Source of the DNA: Janibacter alkaliphilus
GTDB taxonomy: Bacteria; Actinomycetota; Actinomycetes; Actinomycetales; Dermatophilaceae
Length of the DNA stretch: 64,000 nucleotides
Assembly (NCBI RefSeq): GCF_013408565.1
Contig: NZ_JACBZX010000001.1
Coordinates: forward strand, 1,798,001 to 1,862,000
Reading direction: 5' to 3'
The notes beneath the pieces were generated by a model. The model did not search any database. It was given only the letters and a program-made list of their open reading frames with translations, and had not been told where the DNA came from. Positions within the stretch are counted from its first letter, which is position 1; every line of letters starts with the position of its first letter. This document shows positions 1 through 9,691 of this stretch, one piece after another. The position numbers were made by a program, and so were the translations under genes.

Positions 1-470
1 TCCGCACCGAGTTCCTCACCGAGACCCGCGGTACCGGCATCGCCCACCACGTCTTCGACGGCTACGAGCCGTGGGCGGGCACGATCACCACCCGGGTCTC
101 CGGCTCGCTGGTGGCCGACCGCTCCGGCCCGGTGACCTCCTACGCCATGGTCAACCTGCAGGAGCGCGGCACCCTCTTCACCGACCCCGGCACCGAGGTC
201 TACGAAGGGATGATCGTCGGCGAGAACTCCCGCGCCGACGACATGGACGTCAACATCACCAAGGAGAAGAAGCTCACCAACGTGCGCGCCTCCTCCGCCG
301 ACAACTTCGAGAAGGTCGTCCCCCCGCGCCGGCTCTCCCTGGAGCAGTCCCTGGAGTTCTGCCGCGAGGACGAGTGCGTCGAGGTCACCCCCGACGCCGT
401 GCGCATCCGCAAGGTCGAGCTCGACCACACCCTGCGCGCCCGCGCCGCGGCGCGCGCCCGCAACTCCTGA
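1..470 (+). CDS. typA: GTP-binding ribosomal factor TypA/BipA, C-terminal part
   Basis: This is the last 155 codons of a translational GTPase of the TypA/BipA family, which binds the ribosome and is linked to stress and cold growth. The 5' part lies outside the window; the first complete codon is at position 3. The visible part holds the end of the EF-G-like domain V and the TypA-specific C-terminal domain, recognised by [12 protein letters not shown] near the start and by [19 protein letters not shown] further on, which are signature stretches of this family. The GTPase domain is not in view. It ends 10 bp before the LpqW-like lipoprotein gene, the same neighbour order as in mycobacteria (Rv1165-Rv1166). 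The identification is secure; nothing odd is seen. Confidence 0.95.
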   Translation, partial: RTEFLTETRGTGIAHHVFDGYEPWAGTITTRVSGSLVADRSGPVTSYAMVNLQERGTLFTDPGTEVYEGMIVGENSRADDMDVNITKEKKLTNVRASSADNFEKVVPPRRLSLEQSLEFCREDECVEVTPDAVRIRKVELDHTLRARAAARARNS

Positions 471-480
471 GGCAGGACCC

Positions 481-2223
481 ATGACCGGCACCCCGACCCG
501 CTCTCGACGTGCCCGGCTGGCGGCCCTCGCGGCCACCGCCGGGGTGGTGCTCGCTGGATGCACCGGCGGCGACGACCAGGCCGAGGAGACCTCGACCCCG
601 GAAGGACCGGAGGGGGAGCTGACCCTGCTCGCCCAGGGGCCGGTGGACGCCTGGGACCCGCAGCGGATCGTCGACCGGCGCACCGCGGGGGTCGCCAGCC
701 GGCTGTGGATGCGCACCCTCACCGCCTACCCGCCGGCCGAGGACGCCGCCGGCCAGCGCGAGCTCACCGGTGACCTGGCCACCGACACCGGCACCCCCAA
801 CGAGGACCTCACCGAGTGGTCCTTCACCCTCCGCGAGGGCCTCACCTGGCAGGACGGGTCGCCGATCACCTGCGGCGACGTGCGCTACGGCGTCTCCCGC
901 GCCTTCGCCGAGGACACCGGCTCCGGCGGCTACGCCGTCACCTACCTCGACATCCCGAAGCGGGCGGACGGCACCTCCACCTATCCCGGGCCCTACGGCA
1001 GCGAGGGCCGCAGCAGCGACGCCCGGAAGCTCATCGCCGATGCCGTCGAGTGCGACGGCCAGACGGTGACCTTCAACCTCGGCGAGCCCGTGGCCACCTT
1101 CGACGAGATCGTCAGCGTGCCGGAGTTCGCGCCCTACGAGGAGGCCCAGGACGAGCAGGGCGACTCCGCGCACCTCGCCTTCTCCTCCGGCCCCTACATG
1201 CTCGAGGAGGACTGGACCCCCTCGGACGGCGGCACCTGGGTGCGCAACCCGGAGTGGAGCGAGGGCGACGACCCGCTCCGCGAGGCCGGGCCGCGCGAGA
1301 TCGTCCACCGCGAGGGCCTCGAGCCCGAGGACGCGCTGGCCGCACTCGCCGAGGACGACGGCACCCGCAGCCTCATGCTCGACCCGCTGCCGCCGGCCCT
1401 GGCCGACCAGCGCGAGCAGCTCGGCCAGGACGCGCGCTCGGTGACCGGGGACGGGCAGCTCGTGGAGTACCTCGCGCCCAACATGGAGAGCGACGCCTTC
1501 GCGAAGCAGGACGTGCGCCGCGCTTTCGCCCTGTCCACCGACCGCCGCGGCTACGTCGAGGCGCTCGGCGGACGCGACGCCGGCGGAGCGGCCTGGTCGC
1601 TGCTGCCGGAGATCCTGCCGTCCGCGCACGACGCGGTGATGGACGCCGGCCCGGGCGGCGACCCGGAGCGGGCCCAGGAGCTGCTCACCGAGGCCGAGGA
1701 GGACGAGCCGGTCGCGGTGACCGTCGCCTACCGCAGCGACACCGAGGGCATGGACGAGGCGATGCAGGCGCTCGCCGACGGCTGGGAGGCCGGGGGTTTC
1801 GAGGTGACCCTGGAGCCGGTCGAGACCGACTACTACGAGCAGGTCGGGGCCCGGCGGACCGCCGACGAGCGGGACGTCGTCTGGGCCAACTGGGGCCACG
1901 ACTACCCGTCGGCCGCCACCGTGCTGCCGCCGCTCTTCGACAACCGGGTCAACCTCACCTCCACCTCGCTCGGCCGCAACTACGGCCAGGTCGCCGACAC
2001 CGAGCTCAACGAGGCGATGGACGAGGCCGGGGAGACCCGCGGGGACTCCGCCCGCGCCGAGGCGTGGACCGAGGTGGACACCGAGCTGCTGCGCGACGGC
2101 GCCTACGTGCCGCTGCGCCAGACCCAGGTCACCTACGTCGCCGGGAGCGAGGTCACCGGTCTCGGGATCAACGCGGCCTACGGCGGGGTGCCCGACCTCG
2201 GCAGCGTCGGGGTGCGCCGGTGA
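481..2223 (+). CDS. LpqW-like solute-binding lipoprotein (SBP family 5)
   Basis: 580-residue exported lipoprotein of the oligopeptide-binding (DppA/OppA, SBP_bac_5) family. The N-terminus is an Arg-rich signal peptide with lipobox VLAGC, so Cys27 should be lipidated and the protein anchored outside the membrane. The body has the usual family landmarks (WSFTLREGLTWQDGSPIT near residue 115; a C-terminal segment on NWGHDYP). No permease or ATPase gene is adjacent, and it sits directly after typA, as LpqW does in mycobacteria, where LpqW is tied to lipoglycan synthesis rather than uptake. A wall-glycolipid role is therefore an inference from position; ordinary peptide binding is possible. Its TGA overlaps the GTG of mshB by 3 bases (GTGA). 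Confidence 0.85.
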   Translation: MTGTPTRSRRARLAALAATAGVVLAGCTGGDDQAEETSTPEGPEGELTLLAQGPVDAWDPQRIVDRRTAGVASRLWMRTLTAYPPAEDAAGQRELTGDLATDTGTPNEDLTEWSFTLREGLTWQDGSPITCGDVRYGVSRAFAEDTGSGGYAVTYLDIPKRADGTSTYPGPYGSEGRSSDARKLIADAVECDGQTVTFNLGEPVATFDEIVSVPEFAPYEEAQDEQGDSAHLAFSSGPYMLEEDWTPSDGGTWVRNPEWSEGDDPLREAGPREIVHREGLEPEDALAALAEDDGTRSLMLDPLPPALADQREQLGQDARSVTGDGQLVEYLAPNMESDAFAKQDVRRAFALSTDRRGYVEALGGRDAGGAAWSLLPEILPSAHDAVMDAGPGGDPERAQELLTEAEEDEPVAVTVAYRSDTEGMDEAMQALADGWEAGGFEVTLEPVETDYYEQVGARRTADERDVVWANWGHDYPSAATVLPPLFDNRVNLTSTSLGRNYGQVADTELNEAMDEAGETRGDSARAEAWTEVDTELLRDGAYVPLRQTQVTYVAGSEVTGLGINAAYGGVPDLGSVGVRR

Positions 2224-3197
2224 CGCTGGCGTCCGCCGCGCCGGTGCCGGTGCCGGGCCGACCGGCCCGGCTGCTGCTGGTGCACGCCCACCCGGACGAC
2301 GAGACCCTGGCCACCGGCGTGACGATCGCCCATCACGTCGCCGCCGGCGACGAGGTGCACGTGCTCACCTGCACCCTCGGCGAGGAGGGCGAGGTCATCC
2401 CGGACGAGCTGGCGCACCTGGCGGCCGACCGGGAGGACCGTCTGGACGCGCACCGTCGCGAGGAGCTGCGCGGCGCGATGGCCAGCATCGGCGCGCGCAG
2501 CCACGTGCTGCGCGACGGGAGCCCCGAGCGCTGGCGCGACTCCGGGATGGCCGGCAGCCCGAGCGCCGCGCACCCGCGGGCATGGGCGGGGGCCCCGCTG
2601 GAGGAGGCCGCGGCCGCGGTCCGCGAGGTGATCGCGCAGGTCGACCCGGACCTGGTCATCACCTACGACCAGCACGGCGGCTACGCCCACCCCGACCACA
2701 TCCGCACCCACGAGGCCACCTGCGCGGCGCTCGCCGCGATGCCGGCAGCCGCCCGGCCCGCGCTCTTCGGGATCTACACCCCGCGGTCCTGGGCGGACCA
2801 GGACCGGGACTGGCTGGCGGCGCACCCGGTGCCGGGCTGGACGCAGCCGGAGGGGCCCTACCCGCCGTCGGTGGTGGATGACGCCGTGGTCACCCACGCC
2901 GTCGTCGACCCGGACGCGGTCGCCGCCCAGGCCGCCGCCCTGGAGCACCACCGCACCCAGGTCACCGTGGCCGGCGAGACCTACGCCCTGTCCAACGACG
3001 TCGCCGCGCGGCTGCCGGGGCGCGAGGGCTTCGCCCGGCTGGACCCGGGGACCGGGCGGCCGCTGGCCGGCGACCAGCCCGCTGAGGTCGGCGACCGGCC
3101 CGCCGAGACGGGCGACAGGCTCGGCGACCCCGGTCAGGAGCGGCAGCCGTTGGTGCAGCGGACCGCGACCGCCGGATCGCCGGAGAGCTCGGGATGA
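2220..3197 (+). CDS. mshB: mycothiol biosynthesis N-acetyl-GlcN-inositol deacetylase MshB
   Basis: 325-residue zinc deacetylase of the PIG-L/LmbE superfamily. It should remove the acetyl group from GlcNAc-inositol, the second step of mycothiol synthesis in the cytoplasm. The zinc site is visible as AHPDDE (His24, Asp26/27) and HPDH at 157-160, and the closing region DQHGGYAHPDH is typical of MshB rather than generic LmbE proteins. The GTG start at 2220 is chosen because it overlaps the upstream stop as GTGA and gives the expected N-terminus before LLLVHAHPDD. The C-terminal 40 residues are a low-complexity tail (repeated GD-P-E motifs) not needed for the fold. It overlaps the flavin reductase gene by 4 bp. 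Mca (mycothiol-conjugate amidase) is the closest alternative; the position and length favour MshB. Confidence 0.85.
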   Translation: MTLASAAPVPVPGRPARLLLVHAHPDDETLATGVTIAHHVAAGDEVHVLTCTLGEEGEVIPDELAHLAADREDRLDAHRREELRGAMASIGARSHVLRDGSPERWRDSGMAGSPSAAHPRAWAGAPLEEAAAAVREVIAQVDPDLVITYDQHGGYAHPDHIRTHEATCAALAAMPAAARPALFGIYTPRSWADQDRDWLAAHPVPGWTQPEGPYPPSVVDDAVVTHAVVDPDAVAAQAAALEHHRTQVTVAGETYALSNDVAARLPGREGFARLDPGTGRPLAGDQPAEVGDRPAETGDRLGDPGQERQPLVQRTATAGSPESSG

Positions 3198-3679
3198 GCG
3201 TCACCGGAGACCAGCTGCGGCAGGTGATGAGCCGCTTCGCCACCGGGGTCACCGTGGTCACCACCACCGCCGGTGAGCACGACCACGCGATGACCGCGAA
3301 CACCTTCACCTCCGTCTCCCTGGACCCGCCGCTGGTGCTCGTCTGCGTCGAGCAGGACACCAGCTGGCACGACTCGGTCACCGCGGCCGGGGTCTGGGGC
3401 GTCTCCATCCTGCCGGCCTCGTCCCGCGCCGCCGCGGGCTGGCTGAGCACCGGCGGCCGACCGCTGCTGGGCCAGCTGGGGCGGGTGCCGCACCACCGCG
3501 GAGAGCTCGGGGTGGCGCTGCTCGACGGGGCACTGGCTACGGTGGAGTGCCGTACCACCCAGGCCCACCCCGCCGGGGACCACACCATCGTCGTCGGGGC
3601 TGTCGTGTCGGCCCGCGTCGACGAGCGCCCGGATGATGCACTGATCTACTACCGCAGCCGATACGGATCGACGAGGTGA
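3194..3679 (+). CDS. flavin reductase-like FMN-binding protein
   Basis: 161-residue protein of the flavin reductase (HpaC/FlaRed) split-barrel family, which binds FMN or FAD and reduces it with NAD(P)H for partner monooxygenases. The landmark N-terminal pattern FATGVTVVTT, followed by AMTANTFTSVSLDPPLVLVCV, is the flavin-binding strand region. The length is normal for the family and no signal peptide is present. It starts with an ATG that overlaps the mshB stop (ATGA) and ends overlapping the next GTG, so it is co-translated within a five-gene operon. No partner oxygenase gene lies nearby, so its electron acceptor is unknown. Confidence 0.85.
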   Translation: MSVTGDQLRQVMSRFATGVTVVTTTAGEHDHAMTANTFTSVSLDPPLVLVCVEQDTSWHDSVTAAGVWGVSILPASSRAAAGWLSTGGRPLLGQLGRVPHHRGELGVALLDGALATVECRTTQAHPAGDHTIVVGAVVSARVDERPDDALIYYRSRYGSTR

Positions 3680-5415
3680 CCGAGATGTCCAGCCACGAGT
3701 ACGCCGAGCCCCCTGCCCGGCGCGAGCCGCGCGGGCGCGGCTGGATCGCCGGTGCCTTCGTGCTGCTGGTCCTCGCCTTCCTCTACTTCGGGGCGGCCCT
3801 CTTCTTCGGCGACAAGGTGCCCTCTGGCACGACCGTCGGCGGGGTCAACGTCGGCGGCATGACCGAGGACGAGGCGCGCGAGGCGATCGAGCGCGACCTC
3901 GCCGACGACGAGGCCCGCGAGCTGACCATCAACGGCAGCGAGGAGTCGTTCAGCGTCGCCCCGGCCGACGCCGGCCTCGCCTACGACTACGAGGGCTCGA
4001 TCGACGGGCTCACCGGCTTCAGCGCCAACCCGGTCGACCTCGTCCGGCACGTCAGCGGCGGCACCGACCACCAGGTCGAGACCACCATCGACCACGAGAC
4101 GCTGCGCGCGACGGTCGACGAGGGGGCCGCCACGCTGGAGAGCGAGGCCGTCGAGGGCAAGGTGACCCTGGAGGGCGCCGAGGTCGAGGTGAAGAAGTCC
4201 CAGGAGGGTCTCGAGGTCGACCGTGACGCGCTGATCGCCTCGATCGAGGACGGCTGGCCGCGCTCGGTGGAGTACCGGGCCCCGGAGTCCGCGGTCGAGC
4301 CGACGCTGGCGCAGGACGAGATCGAGCGCTTCGTCGAGGAGGACCTCACCCCGCTGGTCTCCGGTCCGGTGACCATCACCACCACCGACCCGACCCGCAG
4401 CGGCAGCAAGGACGTCGAGTACGAGGTCAGCACCGAGGCCCTGGCCGAGGCGGTGAGCATCAAGAACGCCGACGGCACCCTCTCCGCGACCATCTCCGAC
4501 AAGACGATCGAGGAGGCCGTGCTGGCCGCCGGACGGTCCTCGGACACCCTGCGGGCGGCCACGGATGCCAGCGTGGAGCGCACCGGCACCCGCCGCTTCG
4601 AGGTGATCCCGGCCAAGAACGGGCTCACCCTGAAGACCGACAGCATCGCCGAGCCGGTCAAGGAGGCGATGACGAAGGAGGGCTCGAAGCGCACCGCGGA
4701 GGTCACCTCGGAGGCGGCCAAGCCCGAGCTGAGCACCACCCAGGCGCGGCGCACCGTGCCCAAGGAGGTCATCTCCACCTTCTCCACGACCCTCACCGAC
4801 GACGCCGAGCGCACCGAGAACATCGACACCGCGGCGCGCACCCTGGACGGCACCTACGTGGGTCCGGGGGAGAGCTTCAGCCTCAACGACGTGCTCGGCG
4901 AGCGGACCGCGGCGAAGGGGTACAACGAGGCCCCGGTCATCCTCAACGGCCGGCTGCGGATGGACTACGGCGGCGGCATCAGCCAGCTGTCGACGACCCT
5001 CTTCAACGCGGTCTTCTTCTCCGGGGCGAAGATCGAGGAGTTCCACCCGCACTCCTTCTACATCTCCCGCTACCCCGAGGGCCGCGAGGCGACGATCTCC
5101 TGGCCGGACGTCGACAACCGCTTCACCAACGACACCGGCGCCGGGATCCTCATCGAGGCCGAGGTCAGCGGCGGCGAGGTGACCGTCACCTTCTTCGGGC
5201 AGAAGAAGTGGGACATCGAGGCGGTCAAGGGCGACCGGCGCAACGTCACCCAGCCGGACCGGATCGTCGACGACTCCGAGGGCTGCGTGCCCCAGGCGGC
5301 GAGCCCCGGCTTCGACGTCACCGTCACCCGGATCTTCAAGGAGGGCGGCTCGGAGGAGAAGCGCAGCAGCTTCACCACGACCTACATCCCCGAGGACGAG
5401 GTCATCTGCCGCTGA
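3676..5415 (+). CDS. VanW-family membrane-anchored wall protein
   Basis: 579-residue protein with a short cytoplasmic tail, one membrane helix at about residues 23-44, and a long extracellular part. The middle holds two repeats of the putative peptidoglycan-binding (PG_binding_4) type (about 60-180 and 200-330), and the VanW domain runs from about 365 to 490, with the typical segments GPGESFSLNDVLGERT and DYGGGISQLSTTLFNA. VanW proteins occur in and outside vancomycin-resistance clusters and their biochemical role is unknown; there are no van resistance genes here, so it should be read as a wall-associated housekeeping protein. The GTG at 3676 overlaps the preceding stop (GTGA); an ATG at 3685 is an alternative start. 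A palindromic repeat cluster follows directly. Confidence 0.85.
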   Translation: MTEMSSHEYAEPPARREPRGRGWIAGAFVLLVLAFLYFGAALFFGDKVPSGTTVGGVNVGGMTEDEAREAIERDLADDEARELTINGSEESFSVAPADAGLAYDYEGSIDGLTGFSANPVDLVRHVSGGTDHQVETTIDHETLRATVDEGAATLESEAVEGKVTLEGAEVEVKKSQEGLEVDRDALIASIEDGWPRSVEYRAPESAVEPTLAQDEIERFVEEDLTPLVSGPVTITTTDPTRSGSKDVEYEVSTEALAEAVSIKNADGTLSATISDKTIEEAVLAAGRSSDTLRAATDASVERTGTRRFEVIPAKNGLTLKTDSIAEPVKEAMTKEGSKRTAEVTSEAAKPELSTTQARRTVPKEVISTFSTTLTDDAERTENIDTAARTLDGTYVGPGESFSLNDVLGERTAAKGYNEAPVILNGRLRMDYGGGISQLSTTLFNAVFFSGAKIEEFHPHSFYISRYPEGREATISWPDVDNRFTNDTGAGILIEAEVSGGEVTVTFFGQKKWDIEAVKGDRRNVTQPDRIVDDSEGCVPQAASPGFDVTVTRIFKEGGSEEKRSSFTTTYIPEDEVICR

Positions 5416-5428
5416 CCCCGGTGGTGCC

Positions 5429-5514
5429 TTTATCGGGTTACCCGATAATGCGCCGGTCCCCGGGGAAGCCTTCCCCCGCATGCGAGCGTTTATCGGGTAA
5501 CCCGATAAACGCTC
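5429..5514. repeat. composite palindromic repeat, locus 1 (two HP1 copies and one HP2)
   Basis: HP1 (TTATCGGGT-T-ACCCGATAA) lies at 5430-5448, HP2 (GGGGAAG-C-CTTCCCC) at 5462-5476, and a second HP1 at 5490-5508 is extended by GAGCG/CGCTC to 15-bp perfect arms (5484-5514). It fills the gap between convergent genes, and the second hairpin abuts the stop codon of the GNAT gene. It belongs to the five-locus family described in the findings. A role as bidirectional transcription terminator is possible, but there is no T-run after the stem. Confidence 0.85.
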
Positions 5515-6562
5515 AGGGCAGGCGCAGGTACTGGTAGGCGTGGTGGGGGCGCAGGCCGAGGTCGCGGTAGAGGGTCAGTGCCGCCTCGTTGGTGCTCTCG
5601 ACCTGCAGGTAGAGCGAGCGGACGCCCGCCTCGTGGGCCACGCGCGCCGCCGCCACCGACAGCCGCCGCCCGATCCCCAGACGCCGGTGCGGCATCGGCA
5701 CGCTCAGCCCGAAGATCCCGGCCCAGCCGTCGTTGACCGGCACCCGGACCACGCCGAGCACCTCCGGGCCGTCCTCCACCGACAGGAAGCGCTGGTCGGC
5801 AGGGCCGGTGACGACCCGCCGCGCGACGTCGCCGTGCGCGGCCACCGCCGGCCCGCAGGCCGCCCACCATCCCTCCGTGGGCTGCTCGCGCACCACGACC
5901 TGACCTGGCCCTGTGGTCTCGGCAGGAGCAGCACCGGCCACCTCGGCGCCGGTCACCTCGGTGCCGGCCACCTCGGCGCTCTCCCCGGTGAGCACCAGCA
6001 CCGGCGGGCCGAAGGGGGTGTACCCCCGTCTCAGCAGCTCGGCCCCCAGCGGGTCCGCCGCGACGGCGACCTCGGCGGATCCCGGTGGCCCGGGCAGCAT
6101 GACCAGCGGCCGCAGCCCGCGTTCCCGGTGCCACCCCGCGGCCATCTCCACCGCTTCTGGCAGCGGCACCCCGGGGTCCCCGAGGGGCAGCAGCGAGTTC
6201 GCCCTCCCGGTGTAGCCGCCGGCCGCGCGCAGCAGCCAGCCCCGCCCGGGGTCGCCGATCCAGGCACGCTCCAGCGGCGGGTTGCCCTCGGTCATCACCC
6301 GGTGCAGGTCGGCGACCCCGACCGCGCGGTGCGGGGCGCCGCGGCGGACCGGCCGCGGCGGCACCACCTTCGCCGCGACGATCTCGCTCCGTGAGAGGAC
6401 CACCGGACCGCGCCGCGACTCCAGGGTGACGCTCGCCTCGTCGACCGCGACCACCTCGCCGACGGTGTCGGTCAGCCGCGGCCCGTGCTCCGGTGGCGGG
6501 ACGATCCGGGCGCGCACCGCCATCCTCGTCCCTAAGGCGAACCTCACCTTCGCGTCGCTCAT
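5513..6562 (-). CDS. GNAT-family N-acetyltransferase with N-terminal SH3-like domain
   Basis: 349-residue protein. The N-terminal 60 residues form a small beta-rich domain ([11 protein letters not shown]... [25 protein letters not shown]), as in mycobacterial Rv0428c-type acetyltransferases; the middle is Pro/Ala-rich, and a GNAT domain occupies roughly residues 235-349. The acetyl-CoA pyrophosphate loop is seen in [11 protein letters not shown], followed by the Y-x-Q-V-E-x-x-N-x-x-A-L pattern of GNAT motif B. The substrate is unknown. Its ATG lies 7 nt after the TAGTAT of the promoter shared with fdxA, so the mRNA is probably leaderless; an in-frame ATG 9 nt upstream would overlap that box and is less likely. 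Confidence 0.8.
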   Translation of the reverse strand: MSDAKVRFALGTRMAVRARIVPPPEHGPRLTDTVGEVVAVDEASVTLESRRGPVVLSRSEIVAAKVVPPRPVRRGAPHRAVGVADLHRVMTEGNPPLERAWIGDPGRGWLLRAAGGYTGRANSLLPLGDPGVPLPEAVEMAAGWHRERGLRPLVMLPGPPGSAEVAVAADPLGAELLRRGYTPFGPPVLVLTGESAEVAGTEVTGAEVAGAAPAETTGPGQVVVREQPTEGWWAACGPAVAAHGDVARRVVTGPADQRFLSVEDGPEVLGVVRVPVNDGWAGIFGLSVPMPHRRLGIGRRLSVAAARVAHEAGVRSLYLQVESTNEAALTLYRDLGLRPHHAYQYLRLP

Positions 6563-6583
6563 CCGCCGCATACTATTGATCGC
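6563..6583. promoter_or_regulatory. symmetric divergent promoter between GNAT gene and fdxA
   Basis: The 21 bp between the two ATG codons contain one ATACTAT core (6570-6576). Read rightward it gives TACTAT ending 7 nt before the fdxA ATG; read leftward it gives TAGTAT ending 7 nt before the GNAT ATG. Neither gene has a Shine-Dalgarno sequence. Both transcripts would start at or within a base of their start codon. The overlap of two -10 boxes is read directly; transcription is inferred. Confidence 0.65.
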
Positions 6584-6910
6584 ATGACGTACGTGATCGC
6601 GCAGCCTTGTGTGGACCTGAAGGACAAGGCCTGCATCGAGGAGTGCCCGGTCGACTGCATCTACGAGGGTGAGCGCAGCCTCTACATCCACCCCGACGAG
6701 TGCGTCGACTGCGGTGCCTGCGAGCCGGTCTGCCCCGTCGAGGCGATCTACTACGAGGACGACGTGCCGGAGGAGTGGGCCGACTACTACAAGGCCAACG
6801 TCGAGTTCTTCGACGACCTCGGCAGCCCCGGCGGCGCCGCGAAGATGGGCATGATCAAGAAGGACCACCCGGTGATCTCCGTGCTGCCGCCGCAGGAGCA
6901 CGACGAGTGA
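6584..6910 (+). CDS. fdxA: seven-iron ferredoxin [3Fe-4S][4Fe-4S]
   Basis: 108-residue cytoplasmic electron carrier. Cysteines at 9, 17, 21, 25, 40, 43, 46 and 50 follow the pattern of actinobacterial seven-iron ferredoxins (FdxA/FdxC): [17 protein letters not shown] then [12 protein letters not shown]. The 50-residue C-terminal extension after the clusters ([22 protein letters not shown]) is normal for this type. It lies just upstream of dapC, the conserved actinobacterial arrangement (compare Rv1177-Rv1178). There is no ribosome-binding site before the ATG, and the -10 box TACTAT ends 7 nt upstream, suggesting a leaderless message. Redox partners cannot be read from this sequence. Confidence 0.95.
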   Translation: MTYVIAQPCVDLKDKACIEECPVDCIYEGERSLYIHPDECVDCGACEPVCPVEAIYYEDDVPEEWADYYKANVEFFDDLGSPGGAAKMGMIKKDHPVISVLPPQEHDE

Positions 6911-6954
6911 CCCTGGGCGCCACCCGCCCCGCGGCCGCCTGAACGGGGGCGGCC

Positions 6955-8106
6955 GTGATCTCCTCGCTGCCCGACTTCCCCTGGGACTCGCTGCTCCCGG
7001 CGAAGGAGCGTGCCCGCGCCTTCACCGGCGCCACCCCGGACGAAGGGGAGGGGATCGTCGACCTGTCCGTCGGCACCCCGGTCGATCCCACCCCGCAGGT
7101 CGTCACCGACGCGCTCTCGGCCGCCGCCGACGCCCCCGGCTATCCGCAGACCTGGGGGACCCCTGACCTGCGCGAGGCCGTCGCCGACTGGTTCGCCCGG
7201 CGCCGCTCCGCGCCGGGCGTGGACCCGGACGGGGTGCTGCCGACGATCGGCTCCAAGGAGCTCGTCGCCTGGCTGCCCACCCTCCTGGGCCTCGGTCCCG
7301 GCGACGTCGTCGGCTTCCCCCGGGTGGCCTACCCCACCTACGACGTCGGGGCCCGCCTCGCCGGGGCGACCCCGACGCCGGCGGACGCCACCACCGCCTT
7401 CGGCCCGGCCGCGCCGCGGCTGCTGTGGCTGAACACCCCGAGCAACCCCACCGGGCAGGTCCTCGGGGTCGAGCACCTGCGCAAGGTCGTCGACTGGGCC
7501 CGCGAGCGCGGGGTGGTCGTCGCCTCCGACGAGTGCTACGCCGAGCTGGACTGGCGCACCGTCGAGGAGCGGGCCGCCGACGGCGACGGGCCGGACGCGG
7601 TGAGCACGCCCAGCCTGCTCGACCCGCGGGTGTGCGGCGGCGACCACACCGGGCTGCTGGTGGCCTACTCGCTGTCCAAGCAGTCCAACCTCGCCGGCTA
7701 CCGGGCCGCCTTCCTCGCCGGTGACCCGCGCCTGGTGGCCGGGCTGCTCGAGGTGCGCAAGCACGCCGGGATGATCGTGCCGTGGCCGGTGCAGCGGGCG
7801 ATGCTCGCCGCCCTGGGCGACGGGGGGCACGTCGCGGAGCAGAAGGCGCGCTACCGGGCCCGTCGGGGCGTGCTCGAGCCGGCGGTCGCGGCCGCCGGGC
7901 TGCGGGTCGACCACTCCCGGGCCGGCCTCTACCTCTGGGCCAGCGCGGACGAGCCCAGCCGGGTGACCGTGGACCGGCTGGCCGAGCGCGGGATCCTCGT
8001 CGCCCCTGGCGACTTCTACGGCACCGCCGGCGCGCAGCACGTGCGGATCGCGCTGACCGCGACCGACGAGCGGATCGCCGCCGCTGCCGCGCGGCTGGGC
8101 CGCTGA
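6955..8106 (+). CDS. dapC: succinyldiaminopimelate aminotransferase DapC
   Basis: 383-residue class I/II PLP-dependent aminotransferase that converts N-succinyl-2-amino-6-ketopimelate to N-succinyl-LL-diaminopimelate, using glutamate, in the meso-DAP/lysine pathway. The PLP lysine is Lys242 in SLSKQSNLAGYR; the NTPSNPTGQV segment and ASDECYAEL give the cofactor-binding Asn and Asp-x-x-Tyr. The GTG start follows a GGGGGCG purine tract and gives the standard MISSLPDFPWDSL N-terminus. It is 44 bp after fdxA, the usual actinobacterial pairing. With dapD and dapE in the same window, three steps of the succinylase route are encoded within 7 kb. Confidence 0.92.
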   Translation: MISSLPDFPWDSLLPAKERARAFTGATPDEGEGIVDLSVGTPVDPTPQVVTDALSAAADAPGYPQTWGTPDLREAVADWFARRRSAPGVDPDGVLPTIGSKELVAWLPTLLGLGPGDVVGFPRVAYPTYDVGARLAGATPTPADATTAFGPAAPRLLWLNTPSNPTGQVLGVEHLRKVVDWARERGVVVASDECYAELDWRTVEERAADGDGPDAVSTPSLLDPRVCGGDHTGLLVAYSLSKQSNLAGYRAAFLAGDPRLVAGLLEVRKHAGMIVPWPVQRAMLAALGDGGHVAEQKARYRARRGVLEPAVAAAGLRVDHSRAGLYLWASADEPSRVTVDRLAERGILVAPGDFYGTAGAQHVRIALTATDERIAAAAARLGR

Positions 8107-8242
8107 CTGGCCGGGACGCCCCGTCCACGAGGCGACCCCACATGGTCATCAGCGCCACGGCTGGGGTAGCGTCACAAGTGACCGGCGCGCCGGCCCACGA
8201 CGCCGTGCCGCGCCCATCCGTACAACATGAACGGGGAACGAC

Positions 8243-9526
<1,284 letters not shown>

Positions 9527-9546
9527 CCCACCCCTTCTCACGCACC

Positions 9547-9622
9547 GAACGAGCCTTTATCGGGTAACCCGATAAAGGCTCGTTCTCGTGGGAAGGCTTC
9601 TCCGGGGACCGAGAGGTTCTCG
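9547..9622. repeat. composite palindromic repeat, locus 2 (HP1-HP2-HP3)
   Basis: HP1 is here the longest in the window: 19-bp perfect arms around a single A (9547-9585), with the core TTATCGGGTAACCCGATAA at 9557-9575. It is followed by a degenerate HP2 (GGGAAGGCTTCTCC, about 9590-9603) and HP3 CGAGA-GGT-TCTCG at 9610-9622. It lies between the convergent genes for citrate synthase and the lysozyme-like protein. Confidence 0.85.
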
Positions 9623-9666
9623 ACATTCCGCGTGCCGCGACCTGCTGGCGAGCCGGTCGAGCGAGT

Positions 9667-9691
9667 GACCTTCCCGGGGCGAAGGGAGGTC
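9667..9691 (-). terminator. hairpin at the 3' end of the lysozyme-like gene
   Basis: GACCTTCC and GGGAGGTC form a 7-of-8-bp stem around a 9-nt loop, overlapping the stop codon (9690-9692) of the minus-strand gene. No T-run is visible. It is only a candidate terminator. Confidence 0.35.

Noticed and set aside
3676..5415. Vancomycin-resistance gene vanW
   Set aside because: The protein only shares the VanW domain; no vanHAX or vanRS genes are near, and it lies in a housekeeping operon.
5429..5514. Ordinary intrinsic terminator
   Set aside because: The stem sequence, not only its pairing, is conserved at distant loci and no T-run follows, so a plain terminator does not explain it fully; kept as a repeat family.
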